Program-made: the position numbers and the translations under genes
Source: Spirochaetia bacterium
GTDB taxonomy: Bacteria > Spirochaetota > Spirochaetia > PWKH01
DNA length: 10,983 nt
Assembly: GCA_021736505.1 (NCBI GenBank)
Contig: JAIPFU010000047.1
Location: forward strand, 1 to 10,983
Direction: 5' to 3'
Notes under the pieces: model-generated
What the model was told of the DNA's origin: nothing
The model's input: the letters and a program-made list of their open reading frames with translations, nothing else
Databases searched by the model: none
Part shown: positions 5,947 to 10,983 of the stretch, in pieces
How the letters are laid out: each line of letters opens with the position of its first letter
Numbering within the stretch: position 1 is the stretch's first letter

Positions 5947-7776
5947 TCATTTTCCCTTTCCATATAATGGACCAAGATTCTGACATGCCCGGTAATCGGC
6001 TCCTTCTTTGTCCATGCCGAATGCACTCCAGGTGCTTGGGCGGAAAATTTTATCTGAGTCTACATTGTGCATATTCACCGGAATTCTCAGCATAGAGCAG
6101 AGGGTGATGATATCCGCACCAACATGGCCGTAGCTGACAGCACCGTGATTTGCGCCCCAGTTAGCCATAACTTGGTACACATCCTTAAATGGGCCATTTT
6201 CACCTGTTACTTTTGGAACAAACCAGGTAGTAGGCCAGGTCGGATTTGTACGCATGTCTAATTTATCATGAACTTCCTGAGGGATATCCACAGTCCAGCC
6301 CTCCGCTATCTGCATAACCGGACCTAGTCCTTTGATAATATTGAGTCTGCTCATGGTTACCGGCATACCGCCTTTGGTTAGGAAATCGCTGGAGAAGCCG
6401 CCGCCGCGGAAATATCCACCGTCACCAACACAGAATTCCGTAGCTTCCAAACTGCGGGCTACATCGTCCTGGTCGATTTCCCAGTACGGTTTCATCACTG
6501 GATTCCCGTCCTTGTCCTGCATTTGTCCTGTTGCATCCAGGGTAGTTGAGCCGGAGTTGATCAGATGGATAAAACCATGTTCAGCCAGGCCTTCAGGTTT
6601 CCATCCGGTTACGCGCTGGATGGCTTCAGGACTCCAGTAGGTACGGACATCAGAGAAAATTTGAGCAGTATTTGTGAGCAGATGTCCAAACAGCATGGAT
6701 ATTCCGTTCAGGGAATCATTTTCAGTTGCAAAAACAAAGGCTTCTCGGATTCCGTTCCAGTCAAAGGAAGAGTTCAGGAAGGTTTCCATGAAATCACCAT
6801 TGGGATAATGGTCCGTCCATTGCCGCTGCCCCTGAAATCCTCCTGCTATGGCATTGCGCCCCAAGGCCTCTTCTCCCCGGTCTATGTCGTTCAGTTTCGG
6901 ATTGCCGATCATCAAGTCTCTGGCAATGAGAAACATCTTGATTACATAGTCCCAGTCGGCTTTTCTCTGTTCTTCCGAACGGCGCCATTCGGGAGGATTG
7001 ATTGTATCTTCCTGCTCTTTCAGGTTTTCCTTGACCCAAGCTTTGGCTTTTTCGAATTCTTCCTTGTCGTAAATCTCTTCTTCCACGCGACGAGCTATTT
7101 CTGACATATCCACAACTTCGGTTCGAATGCCGAGGTAGTCCTGAAGGAAATCCTGGTCAACGATAGAACCGGCAATTCCCATGGAACTTCCGCCTAGGGA
7201 GAGGTATGCTTTACCTTTCATGTGGGCTACTGCGAGTCCTGCTTTGGCGAAGCGAAGCAACTTCTCCTGCACGTCTTCGGTGATGTCTGTGTCATCGGAA
7301 TCCTGGACATCTCTTCCGTAAATACCGAAGGCGGGGAGGCCCTTCTGAGAATGTGCCGCAAGGACAGCTGCAAGGTATACTGCGCCGGGTCGTTCAGTAC
7401 CGTTGAAGCCCCAGACCGCTTTGACTGTATGCGGATCCATATCCATAGTTTCAAAGCCGTAGCACCAGCAGGGGGTCACCGTTATGGTTACTGCAACTTG
7501 TTCTTTCTCAAATTTATCCTGGCACATGGCAGCCTCTGCACCGCCGCCGATGCAGGTATCTGCTATGACGCATTCAACCGGGTGCCCTGAAGGGTGTTTC
7601 AAGTTTGCAGAAAGAAATTCTGCTGCCCGTTTTGCCAGATTCATGGTCTGTTCTTCCAGGGATTCACGTACGCCCCGTCGTCTTCCGTCAATAGTTGGGC
7701 GAATCCCAATTTTGGGGAGTTCTCCTTTCAGCCTGTAGACAGGCTCCTGTACTTTCATATTTTTTACGTTTGCCAC
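5947..7776 (-). CDS. fucI: L-fucose isomerase
   Basis: The product (609 residues from the chosen start) is a full-length L-fucose isomerase, close to the 591 residues of the E. coli enzyme. It interconverts L-fucose and L-fuculose, and in family members also D-arabinose and D-ribulose, using Mn(II) in the cytoplasm. Numbering from the upstream ATG (7782), the metal ligands are visible as Glu354 in [10 protein letters not shown], Asp378 in IFSDVRTYW and His546 in [13 protein letters not shown], matching E. coli Glu337, Asp361 and His528. The substrate-loop region [20 protein letters not shown] (26-45) is intact. The ATG at 7782 directly abuts AGGAGG (no spacing), whereas the GTG at 7776, its third codon, lies 6 nt from it. 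I therefore prefer the GTG; the difference is two residues. Twin operators lie just upstream, and it is divergent from fucU-lacI. Confidence 0.95.
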   Translation of the reverse strand: MANVKNMKVQEPVYRLKGELPKIGIRPTIDGRRRGVRESLEEQTMNLAKRAAEFLSANLKHPSGHPVECVIADTCIGGGAEAAMCQDKFEKEQVAVTITVTPCWCYGFETMDMDPHTVKAVWGFNGTERPGAVYLAAVLAAHSQKGLPAFGIYGRDVQDSDDTDITEDVQEKLLRFAKAGLAVAHMKGKAYLSLGGSSMGIAGSIVDQDFLQDYLGIRTEVVDMSEIARRVEEEIYDKEEFEKAKAWVKENLKEQEDTINPPEWRRSEEQRKADWDYVIKMFLIARDLMIGNPKLNDIDRGEEALGRNAIAGGFQGQRQWTDHYPNGDFMETFLNSSFDWNGIREAFVFATENDSLNGISMLFGHLLTNTAQIFSDVRTYWSPEAIQRVTGWKPEGLAEHGFIHLINSGSTTLDATGQMQDKDGNPVMKPYWEIDQDDVARSLEATEFCVGDGGYFRGGGFSSDFLTKGGMPVTMSRLNIIKGLGPVMQIAEGWTVDIPQEVHDKLDMRTNPTWPTTWFVPKVTGENGPFKDVYQVMANWGANHGAVSYGHVGADIITLCSMLRIPVNMHNVDSDKIFRPSTWSAFGMDKEGADYRACQNLGPLYGKGK

Positions 7777-7786
7777 TGGCATCCTC

Positions 7787-7792
7787 CTGATA
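7787..7792 (-). promoter_or_regulatory. Shine-Dalgarno that sets the fucI start
   Basis: On the - strand the sequence reads CAGGAGGATGCCAGTG. The SD has normal spacing to the GTG at 7776 (about 6 nt) or to no other near start, while the overlapping-adjacent ATG at 7782 is too close for efficient initiation. The exact hexamer position may be off by up to four bases (7783-7788 by strict counting from the ATG). Confidence 0.6.
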
Positions 7793-7807
7793 CGTATGCT
7801 ATAATCA

Positions 7808-7835
7808 TGTAATCGATTACATGTAATCGATTACA
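7808..7835. promoter_or_regulatory. Tandem LacI-family operators
   Basis: Two perfect 14-bp palindromes, TGTAATCGATTACA, abut at 7808-7821 and 7822-7835. Each has the central CG step preferred by LacI/GalR-family proteins, whose hinge leucine intercalates there; the neighbouring regulator has ARSL at the hinge. The sites end 25-31 bp before the fucI start codons, which places them over the probable transcription start. They are most likely bound by the LacI-family protein encoded at 8511-9509. Confidence 0.85.
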
Positions 7836-7863
7836 TTATTGCATGCTTATGCCGTGAATGCAA
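7835..7863 (-). promoter_or_regulatory. Candidate fucI promoter
   Basis: On the - strand TTGCAT (7863-7858) and AATAAT (7840-7835) are separated by 17 bp. The -10 is good and the -35 matches only the TTG. The predicted start near 7828 falls inside the operators, a standard arrangement for repression. A stand-alone TATAAT at 7895-7890 is an alternative without a matching -35. Confidence 0.4.
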
Positions 7864-7912
7864 GAAAATCTGGAGAAAAATTGTGAATAATTATAGTACT
7901 AACTCCTTTTTT

Positions 7913-7984
7913 GGTAGTCTAAGTCAGCCTAAGGTAGTCTAAGGTAGTCTAAGTCAGTCTAAAGTAGTTTTAAGGTAGTTTTAA
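7913..7984. repeat. 10-bp-period tandem array in the fucI-fucU divergent region
   Basis: Units are GGTAGTCTAA (7913-7922), GTCAGCCTAA, GGTAGTCTAA, GGTAGTCTAA, GTCAGTCTAA (to 7962), then AGTAGTTTTAA (7963-7973) and GGTAGTTTTAA (7974-7984). Two subtypes alternate and the last two units are 11 bp. The period is close to one DNA helical turn. The array sits between the operators and the fucU promoter region. Confidence 0.85.
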
Positions 7985-7995
7985 GCAGGAATTGC

Positions 7996-8025
7996 TTAAC
8001 AGAAAGCTAATTATTCGTTTATACA
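7996..8025 (+). promoter_or_regulatory. Candidate fucU-lacI promoter
   Basis: TTAACA (7996-8001) matches the -35 consensus at five of six positions and TATACA (8020-8025) is a moderate -10; the spacer is 18 bp. It is about 160 bp from the twin operators and no copy of the operator palindrome is seen near it. Confidence 0.4.
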
Positions 8026-8076
8026 TTTCTTGAGGATCTTTGCTGAACAGTGTATGGGCATTAAGGAGGACGATTT

Positions 8077-8511
8077 ATGCTGAAAAATATTCCATCCATA
8101 CTATCTCCTGAATTACTGAAAATACTTATGGAAATGGGACACGGAGATGAAATTTGTATTGGGGACGGGAACTTTCCGTCTGCGAACTACGGCCAGCGAC
8201 TGGTGCGCCTGGATGGACACGGGGTGCCGGAAATCCTGGATGCCATATTATCGCTTTTTCCCCTTGATACATTTGTAGAGCACAATGCACTTCTCATGGA
8301 AACAGGCGGTGCAAACAATGGGAAGGATCCGGCGATCTGGAAGGATTTTGAAGATATTCTCCGGAAACGGGAAGAGAACTTTTCTGAATTTGGTTTTATT
8401 GAGCGTTTTGCGTTTTACGAAAGGGCTAAAAAAGCATATGCGGTGATCGCCTCGGGTGAAACGGCTATATATGCGAACATCATTCTAAAAAAAGGTGTTG
8501 TTTTTCAATAA
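8077..8511 (+). CDS. fucU: L-fucose mutarotase
   Basis: The 144-residue product belongs to the RbsD/FucU family and matches FucU closely: MLKNIPSILSPELLKIL at the start, EMGHGDEICIGDGNFP (19-34) with the catalytic His22 and Asp30, FIERFAFYERAKKAY (107-121) and YANIILKKGV near the end. The length equals that of E. coli FucU (140). It speeds interconversion of fucose anomers in the cytoplasm, supplying the form that fucose isomerase uses. AGGAGG at 8064-8069 lies 7 nt before the ATG, a strong ribosome binding site. Its TAA overlaps the ATG of the LacI-family gene by one base (TAATG), so translation is probably coupled. The position next to fucI supports FucU over ribose pyranase RbsD. Confidence 0.93.
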   Translation: MLKNIPSILSPELLKILMEMGHGDEICIGDGNFPSANYGQRLVRLDGHGVPEILDAILSLFPLDTFVEHNALLMETGGANNGKDPAIWKDFEDILRKREENFSEFGFIERFAFYERAKKAYAVIASGETAIYANIILKKGVVFQ

Positions 8512-9509
8512 TGGGTGCAGAGAACCGCGGCATAACCATAAAAGATGTAGCTGAAAGAGCTGGGGTTTCCACTGCAACGGTATCCAGGGTAGTTAACGGT
8601 GATAACCGGGTTTCACCAAAAACCCGTGATATTGTGCTTGCAAGTCTTGAAGAGACTGGCTATCGAGTGAACCCCATAGCCAGGAGTCTGCGCTCTAGAC
8701 GATCTCATACCATAGGCATAGTAGCACCGGAGTTTCAGAATGAATTCTTCATGAATGTTGCGGAGGGGCTGGAAGGAGTCCTTCGTGAACGAGGAATGAC
8801 GACGTTTATACTCAATTCCCGAGAGAATCTGGATGAAGAGCGTGCCCGAATTGATTTGCTCATTGAAAAACAAGCGGATGGAGCGATTATCATTCCCGCA
8901 GGCAACCGAGGAGAGCATCTTGAAAAGCTCAGAAGTCATGGTATCCCTTTTGTTCTTGTGGATAGGATGATTGATGGTATAGCTGAGGATTGTGTCCTGA
9001 CAAATAATTTCAAGGGATCTTTTTCAGCGGTGGAGGCCTGCATAGCTGACGGAGCTGAGGAAGTTGCCCTCATCGGCGGCCCGTCGGAACTGACCTCCGC
9101 CGCAGAACGTCATGAAGGCTACGAAGCAGCTATGATAAAGCATGGACTGCCGCTTCAGACAAAACTGATGCAATACGGGGATATGCATATTCAAAGCGGT
9201 TATAATGCTGTGAAGGATATTACAGATCACCACCCGGAGGTTAAGTATTTTTTTATTGTGAATCTTTTTATGCGAATTGGAGCTGAAACCTACTTTGCTG
9301 AAACAGGGAAAAATCGGGAGGATGTAAAAATTGCATCTTTTGACTACTCCCCGGTTTCATCCCTATTCAGACATTCATTTGTCACGGTCAGACAACCCTT
9401 AGAGCTGATCGGGTCTACCGCTGCAGATTTGCTGTTGGAACGGATAGAAAAGCATGATCTCGCTTTCCCTCAGGTTCGTCGTCTATCAGCGGAAATCATC
9501 TTCCACTAA
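8511..9509 (+). CDS. LacI/GalR-family transcriptional regulator of the fucose locus
   Basis: The 332-residue protein has the family HTH, TIKDVAERAGVSTATVSRVV (about 9-28), and the hinge NPIARSLRS (54-62) with the minor-groove leucine at 60. A periplasmic-binding-protein-like effector domain (about 66-332) begins HTIGIVAPEFQNEFF. The start overlaps the fucU stop by one base. No strong ribosome binding site is near, which fits translational coupling. The twin palindromes upstream of fucI carry the central CG expected for this family and are its likely operators. Fucose or a fucose-derived metabolite as inducer is inferred from the neighbours only. No canonical terminator follows; instead the stop is directly followed by the 4/8-bp array and the dispersed element. 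Confidence 0.92.
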   Translation: MGAENRGITIKDVAERAGVSTATVSRVVNGDNRVSPKTRDIVLASLEETGYRVNPIARSLRSRRSHTIGIVAPEFQNEFFMNVAEGLEGVLRERGMTTFILNSRENLDEERARIDLLIEKQADGAIIIPAGNRGEHLEKLRSHGIPFVLVDRMIDGIAEDCVLTNNFKGSFSAVEACIADGAEEVALIGGPSELTSAAERHEGYEAAMIKHGLPLQTKLMQYGDMHIQSGYNAVKDITDHHPEVKYFFIVNLFMRIGAETYFAETGKNREDVKIASFDYSPVSSLFRHSFVTVRQPLELIGSTAADLLLERIEKHDLAFPQVRRLSAEIIFH

Positions 9510-9510
9510 T

Positions 9511-9725
9511 CCAACGAACCAACGGATGTGGATTTTTTCTCCGAGACGATTTCCAAAGCGTGTGGATTTTTTCTCCGAGACCAAATCCACACTACCCAAC
9601 GAACCAACGAACTAACTAACGAACCAACGAACTAACTAACGAACCAACGAACCAACAAACCACCCAACCAACGAACCAACAAACCAACTACCCAACGAAC
9701 CAACGAACCAACGAACCAACTAACT
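9511..9725. repeat. CCAACGAA-type 4/8-bp array
   Basis: The array starts two bases after the lacI stop codon and runs to near 9725, interrupted by the dispersed element at 9525-9591. The main unit is CCAACGAA; variants are CCAACAAA, CTAACTAACGAA, CCACCCAA and CCAACTAA, all built on an underlying 4-bp rhythm. The + strand is very poor in T in this stretch. It fills the gap between the convergent lacI and GH31 genes, in which I see no gene. Confidence 0.88.
9525..9591. repeat. Dispersed REP-like dimeric element, copy 2
   Basis: Units start at 9527 and 9561, again with a 34-bp period. Positions 9525-9581 are identical to 5791-5847. The second unit closes with AAATCCACA (9583-9591), which is a perfect 9-bp inverted complement of TGTGGATTT (9561-9569) around a 13-nt loop. 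It may fold as a hairpin at the end of lacI mRNA, but no T-run follows. Confidence 0.88.
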
Positions 9726-9745
9726 CATGAATTTGGGAGTTTCGG

Positions 9746-10983
9746 TCATCTGTTTGCCGGGTTTTTCGGCAGAATTGAGAAATCTCCCTCCTCAAATGGA
9801 ATTTTTCGGGGTTCTGAGCATCCCGGGAGCTTTTCCGCAAAAAAGGCAGGGAGAGTGGATATATTCGCCAGCTTGGGATCAGCAGTAAAACCAGGGTCAT
9901 CAAAATCGGCTGCGTAAGCATCATCAATGATTGAATGGACGGTAACTGATATATACTGCCAAGGCGGCGTAAATCCGTACTTCTTGAATGCTACGTGCAG
10001 GCTGTCCTTCGAATAGCTGAACTCTACAAGGCTGTAAACCCCTTCAGTATAAGAAAACCCCTCTTCTTCATCCATATAGAGGATACCGGCAGCTTTGTTC
10101 TGAGCATCCGGATAAATATCTAGTTTAAGGAGATCATGATGCCTGTGCTGTGATGATTGTCGCGGGGCTTCATGGGGGATGATGCTTCCTCCTCTGATAA
10201 AAGTGGGCAGGCGGCTGATACCTGCTGGGATAAGTCGGTCCTGCGGCCCTTCAATAGTTTTGCCGGTCCAGAAATCGTACCAGAGCCCCTCGGGCAGATA
10301 GACATGCTGCATAAGGGTATCCGGTTTTGTGACGGGGCGGACGAGAAATGACGTGCCGAAAAGGAATGTTTCATTCTGCATGGCTGCCCGGGGATCATGC
10401 GGCCAGTCCAGAAAAAGGGGCTTCATGATCGGTTCACCGGTTTGTGCAGCTTTGTAGAACTGGGTGTAGATGTAGGGGAGAAGAGCATAACGCAGTTTTC
10501 CATAGTGCCTGATGATGCTCTCTGCCGTTTCGCCGAAACACCAGGGTTCATGGCTGCCTGTGTCGTTAGCGGTATGACCCCGAAAAAATGGAGTAAAAAC
10601 TGCAAATTGAAACCAGCGAGTAAAAAGTTCCGGAGAAGCATCTTCCTGAAAGCCGCCGACATCGGTTCCTACGAAGGGAACCCCGCTGATACTGATGCCC
10701 ATGAGCATGGAAACGGCGGAGGATAAATGTTCCCACCAGCTGTGATTGTCTCCTGTCCAGAGAGCGGCGTATTTCTGTATTCCCGCGTAGCCTGCCCGGG
10801 TCAGAATGAAGCCCCGTTTTTCCGGCAAGTGCCGTTCAACTGCAGTTCTGCATGCCTGATTCATCCCATTGGCGTAGAGATTGTGATACTTGGAAAATGC
10901 TGCGGGACTGCCGTCGTTATTGACTGTCAAGTTTTCGGGGACGGTATAGGTGGTGCGGTCAAAAAATGATCCAGTGAAATCTG
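9746..10983 (-). CDS. GH31 alpha-glucosidase-type glycoside hydrolase, N-terminus outside window
   Basis: The frame is open to the right window edge, giving 411 C-terminal residues; an internal TTG at 10930 is not a real start. GH31 marks in order are FILTRAGYAGIQKYAALWTGDNHSWWEHL (the Asp of TGDN is the expected acid/base), SGVPFVGTDVGGF, FTPFFRGHT with the conserved Arg/His, EPIMKPLFLDWP, FLFGTSFLVRPV and GLWYDFWTG. A C-terminal beta-sandwich region follows. The nucleophile motif (DMNEP-type) should lie just beyond the edge. The family hydrolyses alpha-linked glucosides, with some members acting on xylosides or galactosides; the exact substrate cannot be fixed from this part. There is no signal information. 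It converges on lacI and need not belong to the fucose pathway. No terminator is seen after its TGA; the 4/8-bp array begins about 20 bp later. Confidence 0.9.
   Translation of the reverse strand, partial: DFTGSFFDRTTYTVPENLTVNNDGSPAAFSKYHNLYANGMNQACRTAVERHLPEKRGFILTRAGYAGIQKYAALWTGDNHSWWEHLSSAVSMLMGISISGVPFVGTDVGGFQEDASPELFTRWFQFAVFTPFFRGHTANDTGSHEPWCFGETAESIIRHYGKLRYALLPYIYTQFYKAAQTGEPIMKPLFLDWPHDPRAAMQNETFLFGTSFLVRPVTKPDTLMQHVYLPEGLWYDFWTGKTIEGPQDRLIPAGISRLPTFIRGGSIIPHEAPRQSSQHRHHDLLKLDIYPDAQNKAAGILYMDEEEGFSYTEGVYSLVEFSYSKDSLHVAFKKYGFTPPWQYISVTVHSIIDDAYAADFDDPGFTADPKLANISTLPAFFAEKLPGCSEPRKIPFEEGDFSILPKNPANR

Noticed and set aside
6565..7104. 179-residue + strand frame inside fucI
   Set aside because: It is entirely antisense to the well-supported isomerase gene.
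9561..9591. Bidirectional intrinsic terminator for lacI and GH31
   Set aside because: The 9-bp stem is mostly A/T and no T-run follows on either side, so it is kept as part of the dispersed element.
9688..9927. 79-residue - strand frame ending LVGSLVRWFVG
   Set aside because: Its C-terminal part is the translated octamer array and the rest is a shifted frame of the GH31 gene.

Overview
The window is bacterial and tightly packed with genes, with a base composition close to balanced. Gene content (a methionine sulfoxide reductase in B-then-A fusion order, a DUF4105/Lnb_N membrane protein, a DrsE_2-type protein, a LacI-controlled fucose locus and a GH31 glucosidase) suggests a free-living anaerobic saccharolytic bacterium. 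A spirochaete is my best guess and a clostridial Firmicute the main alternative. No marker gene here settles the taxonomy.

Layout. At 1-235 is the 3' end of a DrsE_2-family sulfur-carrier-like protein on the + strand, followed by a strong intrinsic terminator at 347-386. From 5750 down to 540 five genes lie on the - strand: msrBA (4890-5750), an orphan ABC ATPase (3936-4871), an SGNH/GDSL hydrolase (2735-3571), a DUF4105 membrane protein (1132-2583) and the manganese exporter gene mntP (540-1112). The first two are 18 nt apart and the last two 19 nt apart, so they form two probable transcription units, with the hydrolase between them.

From 5947 to 9509 is a divergent L-fucose locus. L-fucose isomerase (fucI, - strand) faces fucU (fucose mutarotase) and a LacI-family regulator (+ strand), which overlap by one base. 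Two abutting copies of the palindrome TGTAATCGATTACA lie just upstream of fucI and are the expected operator of the regulator. FucU converts fucose anomers for FucI and FucI makes L-fuculose; fuculokinase and aldolase genes are not in the window. Convergent to lacI is a GH31 alpha-glucosidase-type gene, cut at the window edge.

The most unusual aspect is the noncoding DNA. Almost every intergenic gap holds a different short-period tandem array: about 20 bp at 386-525, 7 bp at 2680-2728, 12 bp at 3741-3827, 6 bp at 3849-3944, 10 bp at 7913-7984 and 4/8 bp at 9511-9725. One further array (36 bp, 4720-4863) lies inside the apparent coding sequence of the ABC ATPase. A dimeric 34-bp-period, REP-like element occurs in two places (5791-5857 and 9525-9591), identical over 57 bp, and the second copy interrupts the 4/8-bp array. 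The 6-bp array supplies the stop codon of the ABC gene. These observations come from direct reading; function and variability are inference.
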